From: Deltaproteobacteria bacterium
GTDB lineage: Bacteria; Desulfobacterota; DSM-4660; Desulfatiglandales; HGW-15
DNA: 5,595 nt
Reading direction: 5' to 3'
Assembly: GCA_016932235.1 (NCBI GenBank)
Contig: JAFGDF010000169.1
Coordinates: 1 to 5,595, forward strand
Within the stretch, counting starts at the first letter, position 1. Every line of letters begins with the position of its first letter. Below, piece by piece: positions 1-5,595 of this stretch. The notes under the pieces are model-generated. The model was not told the origin of the DNA and did not search any database. It saw only the letters and a list, made by a program, of their open reading frames with translations. The position numbers and the translations under genes are program-made.

Positions 1-41
1 CGTAAAAAGTGCTCCCCAGGCCACGGTCTTTAGAGATAACG

Positions 42-69
42 TTGAATTATATACCGACATTGTTAAACT
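42..69 (+). promoter_or_regulatory. Candidate sigma-70 type promoter for the TRAP operon
   Basis: TTGAAT at 42-47 and TAAACT at 64-69 are 16 bases apart, each matching four of six consensus positions. A TG at 61-62, one base before the -10 hexamer, makes it an extended -10 type element. Transcription would start near base 76, leaving a leader of roughly 90 bases before the binding-protein gene. A second, equally weak pair, TTGTTA at 60-65 and TAAATA at 82-87, overlaps it, so the exact promoter is uncertain. I saw no convincing sigma-54 -24/-12 element. This is inference from consensus matching in AT-rich DNA. Confidence 0.3.
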
Positions 70-105
70 TTATTTTCGTACTAAATAAGGAATTATTCAT
101 TTACT

Positions 106-132
106 GTTTTTAGAGGGCGTGTTTTTAGGGGC
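106..132 (+). repeat. Tandem imperfect repeat GTTTTTAG(A)GGGC in the operon leader
   Basis: GTTTTTAGAGGGC at 106-118 is followed 15 bases later by GTTTTTAGGGGC at 121-132, differing only by one inserted A. A weaker related string, GTCTTTAGAGA, lies at 26-36. The pair sits downstream of the candidate promoter and upstream of the ribosome binding site. It could be paired operator half-sites or a leader RNA element, or chance in AT-rich DNA. Nothing else in the leader resembles a known riboswitch. Confidence 0.3.
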
Positions 133-156
133 TAATACTAAAACTAAACTTTAAGG

Positions 157-163
157 AAAGGAG
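157..163 (+). promoter_or_regulatory. Ribosome binding site of the TRAP binding-protein gene
   Basis: AAAGGAG lies six bases before the ATG at 170, a near-ideal Shine-Dalgarno sequence and spacing followed by an A-only spacer. It supports both the chosen start and strong expression, as expected for a periplasmic binding protein needed in excess over its permease. Confidence 0.8.
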
Positions 164-169
164 AAAAAA

Positions 170-1219
170 ATGAAAAAACGATCTTTACTTTCCATGGTTC
201 TTCTCATGGCGACCGGTTTATTAATTTCTGTATTGGGGCAAGGTATCGTCTATTGTGCTGATAAACCTATTGAATTAAAGTTCATCAGCCCGTATTACGA
301 TCAGCACCTGGTAGCAAAGAACGCTTTTATGCCTTGGATAGACCAGGTATTTAAGAAAAGTAACGGAAAGCTGAAAATCATCTTTTTCCCTCCAAATTCA
401 ATCATGAAGATGAATGAAGTCTTTGAGGGAACCAAAGCAGGTCTTGTTGATATTGGATCCTCGCTTTGCGCTCAAAACCAGGGGAAATTCCCCTTAATCG
501 AACTGTTGGAAATGCCTATTCTATTCTCATCAGCAGAGACTGCAAGCCGTGTTTATTGGGATCTATATGAAAAATATCCGGAATTTCGGGACCAGTTTAA
601 GGGTACCAAGGTCTTGTGGCTTTGGATGAGTGCGATCACTCAAATCCAAACAACAAAAAAACCGATTCGAACCCCTGAAGACCTGAAAGGGATGAAAATA
701 GCGGGCCACAGCAAGGGACAGTTAGATGCGATGCATGCCCTTGGTGCCAATCCGATAGAGATAGCGCCGCCCGAGATGTATCTGGGCCTTGAAAGGGGGA
801 TAGCAGAAGGCGCTTTGATGTCATTCGTCGGAGCGAAAGGTGTCAAGGTGTTTGATGTGGTAAGATATTCAACAAAAGCGGATCTCCAGGCTGTTTCCTT
901 CTATAGCGTAATTACTCCGAAGAAATATGAAGCGCTTCCTCCGGACATAAAAAATGTCCTTGATGAAATGACCGGAGCCTATTTTAGCAGGGAGTGCGGC
1001 GCGACGCTCGACAGGTCTGATGAAGAGGTTATAGCCGATGTCAAGAAACAGGGTATCGATATCTATGTTGTCCCTCCGGATGAGAAAGAGAAATGGGTGG
1101 AAGCCGTTATGCCGGTGCGCGAGGCAATGTTTAAAGCGGTTGAGGCGAAGGGGTATAAAAATGCCAGAGAGATGATAAATACAGCCATAGATCTGGCAAA
1201 GGAATACGATAAAAAATAG
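170..1219 (+). CDS. dctP: TRAP transporter solute-binding subunit, DctP family
   Basis: This is the periplasmic receptor of a tripartite ATP-independent (TRAP) transporter; it binds a small solute and hands it to the membrane subunits. At 349 residues it has the usual length. Residues 1-30 are a signal peptide: a basic MKKR start, a hydrophobic core at about 5-23, and probable cleavage near Cys29-Ala30. Cys29 is not in a proper lipobox, since Tyr precedes it. Family motifs follow in order: the SNGKLKI strand at 64-70, EVFEGTKAGLVDIG at 83-96, the IRTPEDLKGMKI signature at 166-177, and the LGANPIEI...EMYLGLERGIAEG block at 191-214. The arginine normally found just after the K-I of the signature, which binds a substrate carboxylate in characterised members such as SiaP, appears to be Ala178. 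The permease gene starts 46 bases downstream, so the two form an operon. Family assignment is firm, but the substrate cannot be assigned; the gene symbol denotes family only. Confidence 0.93.
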   Translation: MKKRSLLSMVLLMATGLLISVLGQGIVYCADKPIELKFISPYYDQHLVAKNAFMPWIDQVFKKSNGKLKIIFFPPNSIMKMNEVFEGTKAGLVDIGSSLCAQNQGKFPLIELLEMPILFSSAETASRVYWDLYEKYPEFRDQFKGTKVLWLWMSAITQIQTTKKPIRTPEDLKGMKIAGHSKGQLDAMHALGANPIEIAPPEMYLGLERGIAEGALMSFVGAKGVKVFDVVRYSTKADLQAVSFYSVITPKKYEALPPDIKNVLDEMTGAYFSRECGATLDRSDEEVIADVKKQGIDIYVVPPDEKEKWVEAVMPVREAMFKAVEAKGYKNAREMINTAIDLAKEYDKK

Positions 1220-1251
1220 ACAAATTTTGTAAAAGAAAAGATGAGGCGGTC

Positions 1252-1257
1252 AGGAGG
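1252..1257 (+). promoter_or_regulatory. Ribosome binding site that decides the permease start
   Basis: AGGAGG is a perfect Shine-Dalgarno core. It is eight bases from the ATG at 1266 but only five from the in-frame TTG at 1263. Spacing and codon strength both favour the ATG, giving a 628-residue protein. Confidence 0.75.
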
Positions 1258-1265
1258 ATAGTTTG

Positions 1266-3152
1266 ATGAATGGCATGATGAGTCTATTTGAAACGCTGAT
1301 AAAATATATGGTTTTCATCTCACGCCGATTCAGCATGATCATTGTGGGGATTATGGCTATCCCTATCTTTATTGACGTATCCTCGCGCTTCATCTTTTCA
1401 AGATCCATACTGGGCGTTATCGAGATCGAAGAATTCATGCTCGTCTGTAGTATTTTTTGCATGCTGGGTTTTGTTCAATATGAAAAGGGCCACATCTCAA
1501 TAGATATTCTCGTATCACGCTTACCCCGGTCCATCCAGGAACTCCTGGATGTTTTTATCTATGCCGTATCCGGTATCATCTTCGCTTTAATCTCCTGGCA
1601 AACAATCATCAATGCCATCCAGAAAAGCGCGGAAAGAAGTATGGCGCTTCAAATTCCGGTTTCGATCTTTGTTGGAATTGCGGCGTTCGGCTCACTGATA
1701 TTAGCCCTCGTACTGGCAAGAGATTTTTTAAAGGCTTTGGGTATAGTTCTAAACAGAAAGCTTGGTATATGGCTGATTGTTCCGTTACTGGCAGCGGTCA
1801 TCTTTATGATATCCCCGACCCTGTTCGAAATCATATCACCGGATATATCAGGATTATCCTTCGGTTTGCTGTGGATGTGCTTGCTTTTTCTGCTTATGGC
1901 GATAAAAGTTCCCATTGGATTTGCCATGGCCCTGATAGGATTCCTGGGCCTGTGGTCACTTACCGAAGATCTCTCAGCCCCTCTGATGGTCCTGGGATCA
2001 TCTCCCTATGTCCAGACAGCCTCATTCATAATGGCAGTTGCCCCTCTTTTTATTTTCATGGGCCAGCTCTCTGTTTACCTGCGTATAAGTGAGGAGCTGT
2101 TTGATGCCGGTAGCAAATGGCTCGGACATCTGCCCGGTGGTCTCAGCATGGCTTCTATTATTGGATGTGCGGGTTTTGCAGCTGTCTGCGGTGACAGCTT
2201 TGCGACTGCCTTGACAATGACCACGGTTGCTCTTCCGGAGATGCGGAAGAGATATTATGAACCGTCGCTGGCGTTAGGTGGAATCGCTGCCGGAGGGACA
2301 CTGGGCATTCTTATCCCCCCAAGTCTTGGATTTATATTTTACGCCATTGTAACAGAAGAATCGGTGGGCAAACTTTTTATTGCAGGCGTCATTCCCGGAG
2401 TGCTCCTAACAGTGCTTTTTATTATCACCATCTATATTTGGGTGATATTAGATCCATCCAAGGCCCCGAGGGGTCAAAAATTTACCTTTCGAGAAAAACT
2501 GGTCTCTCTTAAAGGCGTTATCGGGATGTTGTTTCTGTTTCTGCTGATCCTGGGGGGTATTTTGGGGGGCCTTTTCAGCCCTACAGAAGGAGGAGCTATC
2601 GGAGTCGTAGGCGCGGTTTTCTTTGGTATTGTAACAAGGCGAATTTCAATGGATGTAATAGCAAGGGCCACATCCGACACTGTAAGCATCACATGCAAGT
2701 TGTTCACCGTCCTGATAGGAGTAAGCATTTTAGGAGGTTTTCTAGCATCGAGTCGTTTGCCTTATTACCTGGCTGAGTTTGTGACAGGGCTGGACCTGGG
2801 CCCATATTGGATATTTGCTGCGATAGTTGTCCTATATCTATTGCTTGGCTGTGTGATGAACGTTATTCCAATCATCCTTCTCACCTTGCCTGCTATTTAT
2901 CCCAGCGTGATTGCACTGGGTTTTGATCCGATCTGGTTCGGTGTGGTGACGGTAATCTTGATGGAGATGGGACAGATCACTCCACCTGTCGGTGTTGTGG
3001 TGTATACGGTGGCAAGCGTGTCAGAGGATGTGTCCGTCGTATCAGTGTTCAGAGGTGTCCTGCCTTTTGTTATTTGCGAGCTCATTTGTGTGGTGATTCT
3101 TACTTTCTTTCCACAGATCGCGCTCTTTCTGCCTAACTTGTTCTTTAAATAA
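1266..3152 (+). CDS. dctQM: TRAP transporter fused permease, DctQ-DctM
   Basis: This inner-membrane protein combines the small (DctQ) and large (DctM) TRAP subunits and moves the solute released by the binding protein inward, normally with sodium ions. Positions count from the TTG at 1263, so subtract one for the preferred ATG. Residues 1-160 are the DctQ part: four hydrophobic segments at about 24-40, 57-72, 93-112 and 131-153, with the conserved E-E-F and K-G-H-I-S-I-D elements. A hydrophobic segment at 167-184 looks like the extra linker helix found in natural QM fusions. DctM begins near 198 and carries the family signatures: GTLGILIPPSLGFIFYAIV (345-363), SPTEGGAIGVVGA (439-451) and MEMGQITPPVGVVVY (567-581). 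Total length fits known fusions such as SiaQM. It follows dctP by 46 bases in the same direction. No frame disruption is visible. Family assignment is very secure; the substrate is unknown. Confidence 0.95.
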   Translation: MNGMMSLFETLIKYMVFISRRFSMIIVGIMAIPIFIDVSSRFIFSRSILGVIEIEEFMLVCSIFCMLGFVQYEKGHISIDILVSRLPRSIQELLDVFIYAVSGIIFALISWQTIINAIQKSAERSMALQIPVSIFVGIAAFGSLILALVLARDFLKALGIVLNRKLGIWLIVPLLAAVIFMISPTLFEIISPDISGLSFGLLWMCLLFLLMAIKVPIGFAMALIGFLGLWSLTEDLSAPLMVLGSSPYVQTASFIMAVAPLFIFMGQLSVYLRISEELFDAGSKWLGHLPGGLSMASIIGCAGFAAVCGDSFATALTMTTVALPEMRKRYYEPSLALGGIAAGGTLGILIPPSLGFIFYAIVTEESVGKLFIAGVIPGVLLTVLFIITIYIWVILDPSKAPRGQKFTFREKLVSLKGVIGMLFLFLLILGGILGGLFSPTEGGAIGVVGAVFFGIVTRRISMDVIARATSDTVSITCKLFTVLIGVSILGGFLASSRLPYYLAEFVTGLDLGPYWIFAAIVVLYLLLGCVMNVIPIILLTLPAIYPSVIALGFDPIWFGVVTVILMEMGQITPPVGVVVYTVASVSEDVSVVSVFRGVLPFVICELICVVILTFFPQIALFLPNLFFK

Positions 3153-3211
3153 ACTTGTTGAACAATGGGATGTCCTATTATTCGACATATTACTGGTTGA
3201 TCTTTTCGATT

Positions 3212-3490
3212 ATGCCACTGCAAAAAACAATCAATATATGGGATGAGAACATTTCCCGCGTTACCCGGATAGAAAAAAATTTGGCGCAGGCCATGCGTAA
3301 TATGGGCATCTCAGCAAAAGTGCAAATCAATTCCGAACCGCCACATCTCTCCCGTCTTAATCTTATCGGCAGTACTCCTGCAATCCAGATTGATAGCGGA
3401 GAATTCTGGCGACATACCGCCGGCAAGGTGATCACCGTTGAACAGTTTGAACATTTATTGGGAAAACTGCAAAAAATGGGAATATTATAG
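3212..3490 (+). CDS. Small thioredoxin-fold protein lacking the CXXC cysteines
   Basis: From the ATG at 3212 this is a 92-residue cytoplasmic protein without a single cysteine. It has the pattern of the short thioredoxin-like family of small redox-disulfide proteins: a first strand KTINIW, a helix TRIEKNLAQAMRNMGI, a strand AKVQIN, the cis-proline motif STPAIQID, a short strand, and a final helix TVEQFEHLLGKLQ. Anchoring on the E of IEKN places Ile and Val where the active-site CXXC cysteines should be, so it cannot catalyse disulfide exchange. The open frame extends upstream to ATG 3170 (106 residues) and TTG 3155 (111 residues, two bases after the permease stop). None of the three starts has a good ribosome binding site; 3212 was chosen because the fold begins right after it. 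The short gap suggests co-transcription with the transporter. A structural or partner-binding role is plausible but inferred; no function is assigned. Confidence 0.7.
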   Translation: MPLQKTINIWDENISRVTRIEKNLAQAMRNMGISAKVQINSEPPHLSRLNLIGSTPAIQIDSGEFWRHTAGKVITVEQFEHLLGKLQKMGIL

Positions 3491-3522
3491 TTGATATCAG
3501 GCAGGAGATTGCATAAAGATCG

Positions 3523-3543
3523 GAGTCCGGGGAACTCTTTTTT
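3523..3543 (+). terminator. Weak terminator-like hairpin after the TRAP operon
   Basis: GAGTC at 3523-3527 can pair with GAACTC at 3532-3537, with one bulged A and a four-base CGGG loop. Six T residues follow at once (3538-3543). The stem is short, but its placement 33 bases after the last operon gene and the T run suit an intrinsic terminator. Read-through is likely. Confidence 0.35.
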
Positions 3544-3579
3544 CGGTCAACCCCGTTCCTGGCTGTTTTGAAGCATAAT

Positions 3580-3591
3580 GCCTCATGAGGC
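3580..3591. repeat. Perfect 12-base palindrome in the convergent spacer
   Basis: GCCTCATGAGGC reads the same on both strands and overlaps a second palindrome, CGGCCG, at 3591-3596. It lies between the convergent ends of the TRAP operon and the GNAT-nitrilase gene. It could form a four-pair hairpin on transcripts of either strand, or be a binding site. No T run follows it on either strand, so it is not a standard intrinsic terminator. The rest of the 173-base spacer shows only a small GGTTG-GA-CAACC inverted repeat at 3631-3642. Confidence 0.4.
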
Positions 3592-3663
3592 GGCCGGAGG
3601 GTCATATCAGTCGTTGTCACGGCCAGATAAGGTTGGACAACCGAGAATCATTCCGTAAAAACA

Positions 3664-5196
3664 TCATTGAAACCAAATCACGTCATAAAGGTCTTTTCGC
3701 CGACTTTCGAGATTTCGAACACTTCCCTGCTTTCGTAATTCTTTCAGCAGGTCAAGATCCAGGTCAACCATTAATGTCATTTCAGTGTTGGGAGTAGCCT
3801 CCGCGGCAATTGCATCATGAGGAAATGCAAAGTCCGATGGCGTGAATACAGCCGACTGTGAATATTGAATGTCCATGTTTTCAACTTTCGGGAGATTCCC
3901 GACACTCCCTGAAATCGCAACATAACATTCATTTTCAATTGCGCGTGCCTGTGCACAGCGCCTTATCCGGAGATATGCATTTTTGGTATCTGCCCAATAT
4001 GGGACCAAAAGAATCGTCACACCCTTATCGGCCAGGTACCTTGCCAGCTCGGGAAATTCAATATCATAGCAGATGAGAATTCCGATCTTGCCTATATCAG
4101 TATCAAATATCCTGATTTTATCCCCTCCTTTTAGTCCCCAATACTGTGCTTCATCAGGCGTAATATGAAGCTTATACTGCGCATCCCAGGTACCGTCTCT
4201 ACGGCACAGGAAGGAGACGTTGTACAGAAAATCATCCCTTAATTGAGGAACGCTGCCTGTGACGATGTTGATATTGTATGAAATTGCCATATTTACAAAT
4301 GCTGTTCGAATCTCCTCCGTATAGTCCGCAAGCGATCTCATTGCTTCGGCCGGATTCTCCTGGTTGAAATTTTTCAGTAATGGTGCATTCAGAAGTTCAG
4401 GGAACAAGACCAGATCAGACTTATATCCGGCCACCGCATCCACAAAAAAATCGACTTGGTGCATAAACTCTTCCAATTTATCGAATGGGCGCATTTGCCA
4501 TTGAACAATGCCTATACGGGGATTGGATTTCCTTCCGCCGAATAATTTTTGGCGTTTTTCATAGAATATATTATTCCATTCCATCAGCACCCCGTATGCG
4601 TGTGACTGGGTATCCTCAGGCATGTAATCTTTTAATACCTTTTTTATGTGAAAATCGTTGGAAAGCTGAAAGGATAATACCGGATCATATATCTCATTGG
4701 TTTTGACTTTTTTAATATACATGGATGGAGACATACTGTCTGAATGTTCGTTGTAACCTGGTACTCGGGCGCCAAAAATGATGCCTTTCAAATTCAATCT
4801 TTCACATATCTCCTTGCGAGCATCATACAACCGCCTCCCGATACGCAGATCACGATAATCAGGATCAACAAAAATGTCCACGCCATAGAGGGCATTTCCT
4901 TCCGGGTCATGTCCTGTCATTTTGCCCCCTTCAACAACATCTTCATAGGTATGCTGGCCCTCAAAATCTTCAGCATTTACAAGTATAGCAAGGGCGGCAG
5001 CCACAACAACACCCCTATCCTCGATACAAATTTGCCCTTCCGGAAACTGATCTATCAATGTTTTATATTCATCCTCGTGCCAGGAGCCACCCATACCCAC
5101 ATATACCCTATCCATAATCCGCTTGATCGCAGGGTAGTCGGCATGGGCCAACCCGCGAATTATCAATTTATATCCCGGTGGATTTACCTCATTCAT
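3664..5196 (-). CDS. GNAT acetyltransferase fused to nitrilase-superfamily amidohydrolase
   Basis: This 510-residue cytoplasmic protein has two enzyme domains. Residues 10-205 are a GNAT domain: strand KLIIRGLAHADYPAI, then VDIFVDPDYRDLRIGRRLYDARKE at 106-129 as the acetyl-CoA loop and helix, followed by a characteristic RVPGYNEHSDSMSPSMYI stretch at 144-161. In place of the usual R-x-x-G-x-G/A the loop reads R-D-L-R-I-G (115-120). Residues 226-480 are a carbon-nitrogen hydrolase domain with the full catalytic triad: Glu267 (LVLFPELL), Lys342 (QYKLHITPDE) and Cys376 (GILICYDIEFPE). Nitrilase superfamily members hydrolyse amides, nitriles or carbamoyl groups through a thioester on the cysteine. 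RimI-type fusions of this layout are a known nitrilase branch (branch 12 in the Pace and Brenner scheme), whose substrate is not established to my knowledge. The start is supported by AAAGGAAAG eight bases upstream. It is convergent with the TRAP operon and monocistronic here. Architecture is secure; substrate is unknown. Confidence 0.93.
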   Translation of the reverse strand: MNEVNPPGYKLIIRGLAHADYPAIKRIMDRVYVGMGGSWHEDEYKTLIDQFPEGQICIEDRGVVVAAALAILVNAEDFEGQHTYEDVVEGGKMTGHDPEGNALYGVDIFVDPDYRDLRIGRRLYDARKEICERLNLKGIIFGARVPGYNEHSDSMSPSMYIKKVKTNEIYDPVLSFQLSNDFHIKKVLKDYMPEDTQSHAYGVLMEWNNIFYEKRQKLFGGRKSNPRIGIVQWQMRPFDKLEEFMHQVDFFVDAVAGYKSDLVLFPELLNAPLLKNFNQENPAEAMRSLADYTEEIRTAFVNMAISYNINIVTGSVPQLRDDFLYNVSFLCRRDGTWDAQYKLHITPDEAQYWGLKGGDKIRIFDTDIGKIGILICYDIEFPELARYLADKGVTILLVPYWADTKNAYLRIRRCAQARAIENECYVAISGSVGNLPKVENMDIQYSQSAVFTPSDFAFPHDAIAAEATPNTEMTLMVDLDLDLLKELRKQGSVRNLESRRKDLYDVIWFQ

Positions 5197-5204
5197 GGTC
5201 GCAT

Positions 5205-5213
5205 CTTTCCTTT
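5205..5213 (-). promoter_or_regulatory. Ribosome binding site of the GNAT-nitrilase gene
   Basis: On the minus strand AAAGGAAAG ends eight bases before the ATG at 5196-5194. This AGGA-type Shine-Dalgarno sequence supports that start. An upstream ATG at 5204-5202 overlaps the end of this site, is out of frame with the gene, and can be disregarded. Confidence 0.65.
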
Positions 5214-5230
5214 GGCATCATAGATATATT

Positions 5231-5258
5231 CCTATATAAAAGATTATCATCATCTCAA
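5231..5258 (-). promoter_or_regulatory. Candidate promoter of the GNAT-nitrilase gene
   Basis: On the minus strand TTGAGA (5258-5253, five of six consensus bases) is separated by 16 bases from TATAGG (5236-5231, four of six). Transcription would start near 5224, giving a short leader of about 28 bases that contains the ribosome binding site. The surrounding DNA is AT-rich and other -10-like strings overlap (TATATA, GATAAT), so the exact position is uncertain. Confidence 0.3.
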
Positions 5259-5351
5259 TATTAACGCAACAAAGTAAAATTCATTACCGGCTGCAATGAA
5301 TAAGGTGAAAAATAAATAGCGCCAAAAACAAATGAAAATCTAAACCTTACC

Positions 5352-5384
5352 AGGAAACTGTCGGATAAAGTCCGACAGTCTCCT
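5352..5384. repeat. Long near-perfect inverted repeat (14-pair hairpin)
   Basis: AGGAAACTGTCGGA (5352-5365) and TCCGACAGTCTCCT (5371-5384) form a 14-position stem with a single A-C mismatch around a five-base TAAAG loop. The inner nine pairs are perfect. No T run follows on either strand, so it does not look like a standard intrinsic terminator. It lies between the tRNA terminator and the hydrolase promoter in the 5197-5511 spacer, which otherwise holds no gene. It may be a dispersed REP-like element, a transcript-processing hairpin or a protein site; only copy number in the genome would tell. Confidence 0.6.
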
Positions 5385-5404
5385 AGAACAAAAATTCTTA
5401 AAGA

Positions 5405-5436
5405 AAAAGGAGTTGCAAGTTACTGCAACTCCTTTT
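5405..5436 (-). terminator. Intrinsic terminator downstream of tRNA-Asp, possibly bidirectional
   Basis: AAAAGGAGTTGCA (5405-5417) and TGCAACTCCTTTT (5424-5436) form a perfect 13-pair stem with a six-base loop. On the minus strand the stem runs into a U-rich tail (TTTTTCTTT), as expected for ending a transcript from the tRNA gene 76 bases upstream. On the plus strand GAG and five T residues (5440-5444) follow, so it could also stop transcription entering from the left. Confidence 0.75.
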
Positions 5437-5474
5437 GAGTTTTTCAAGAGGTAAATTCTTGAAAGACAGCGTTT

Positions 5475-5504
5475 AAAAGGTTTTCGGTAATCCAAGAACC
5501 TTTT
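5475..5504 (-). other. Hairpin immediately 3' of tRNA-Asp
   Basis: AAAAGGTT (5475-5482) pairs with AACCTTTT (5497-5504), extendable by a T-G and a T-A pair to ten pairs around a ten-base loop. It starts seven bases beyond the CCA end of the tRNA. The run of T in its distal arm makes it a possible weak terminator, or a processing hairpin in the tRNA 3' trailer, ahead of the stronger terminator downstream. Confidence 0.4.
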
Positions 5505-5511
5505 CATATTC

Positions 5512-5590
5512 TGGCGGGGACGACGAGACTCGAACTCGCGACCTCCTGCGTGACAGGCAGGCGTTCTAACCAGAACTGAACTACGCCCCC
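5512..5590 (-). tRNA. tRNA-Asp (anticodon GUC), complete with encoded CCA
   Basis: Read on the minus strand from 5590, the sequence folds into a full cloverleaf. The acceptor stem GGGGGCG/CGTCCCC has one G-T pair, and the D stem is GTTC/GAAC. The anticodon stem CCTGC/GCAGG encloses loop CTGTCAC, so the anticodon is GTC (5554-5552). The variable loop is AGGTC, and the T stem GCGAG/CTCGT encloses TTCGAGT. The discriminator base is G, as is typical of tRNA-Asp, and CCA is encoded at 5514-5512. The anticodon arm and T arm closely match bacterial tRNA-Asp. The D loop has 11 bases, two more than in E. coli tRNA-Asp. The gene ends five bases from the window edge, so its promoter and any tRNA neighbours lie outside. 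Confidence 0.96.
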
Positions 5591-5595
5591 GAAAA

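Noticed and set aside
1..169. Riboswitch or sigma-54 promoter in the leader
   Set aside because: I found no recognisable aptamer structure, no GG-N10-GC -24/-12 element, and no strong hairpin.
1769..2092. 107-codon plus-strand frame inside the permease
   Set aside because: It is fully contained in another frame of DctQM, which is intact there, and shows no family pattern.
2897..3223. 108-codon minus-strand open frame opposite the permease end
   Set aside because: It overlaps the highly conserved ITPPVG region of DctM and has a Thr/Ile-rich translation typical of an antisense shadow of a membrane protein.
3578..3658. 26-codon open frame in the convergent spacer
   Set aside because: There is no ribosome binding site, no recognisable product, and it covers palindromic sequence. 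It is noted as a finding but not supported as a gene.
4744..5223. 159-codon plus-strand open frame opposite the GNAT domain
   Set aside because: It lies wholly across the GNAT-nitrilase gene and its leader, whose protein shows clear domains and catalytic residues. The translation has no recognisable motif and no good ribosome binding site; it is an antisense shadow.
5512..5590. tRNA-Asp as an integration site for a mobile element
   Set aside because: No integrase, no direct repeat of the tRNA 3' end and no foreign-looking genes are visible within the window.

Overview
The window looks like the chromosome of a Gram-negative bacterium of moderate G+C content. The evidence is a periplasmic binding protein with a signal peptide, a TRAP transporter, and a bacterial-type tRNA-Asp with an encoded CCA end. 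The style of the TRAP operon and the GNAT-nitrilase fusion would fit a sulfate-reducer-like member of Desulfobacterota (former Deltaproteobacteria). That placement is an impression from protein style; the sequence holds no phylogenetic marker that proves it.

Layout. Bases 1-169 are a gene-free, AT-rich leader. It holds a candidate extended -10 promoter, two tandem GTTTTTAG-type repeats and a strong ribosome binding site. A plus-strand operon follows: a TRAP solute-binding protein (DctP type, 170-1219), a fused TRAP permease (DctQ joined to DctM, 1266-3152) and a small thioredoxin-fold protein with no cysteine (best read as 3212-3490). The operon ends in a 173-base convergent spacer (3491-3663) with a weak terminator-like hairpin and a 12-base perfect palindrome. 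On the minus strand, 3664-5196 encodes a 510-residue fusion of an N-terminal GNAT acetyltransferase and a C-terminal nitrilase-superfamily amidohydrolase with an intact Glu-Lys-Cys triad. Its 315-base upstream spacer holds a candidate promoter and three hairpins. At the right edge lies a complete minus-strand tRNA-Asp(GUC), with its likely terminator in that same spacer.

How the genes work together. The binding protein captures a small, probably organic-acid-like, solute in the periplasm and delivers it to the fused QM permease. The permease imports it using an ion gradient rather than ATP. The substrate cannot be read from sequence, and the arginine that normally clamps the substrate carboxylate appears to be alanine here. 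The small thioredoxin-like protein follows the permease closely enough to share its transcript, but it cannot do disulfide chemistry. The GNAT-nitrilase enzyme is convergent and separately transcribed, so a link to the transported solute is only a possibility.

No mobile element, CRISPR array or clearly new multi-gene system is visible. The most unusual items are the cysteine-free thioredoxin-like protein in the TRAP operon, the missing substrate-clamp arginine in DctP, and the atypical acetyl-CoA loop of the GNAT domain.
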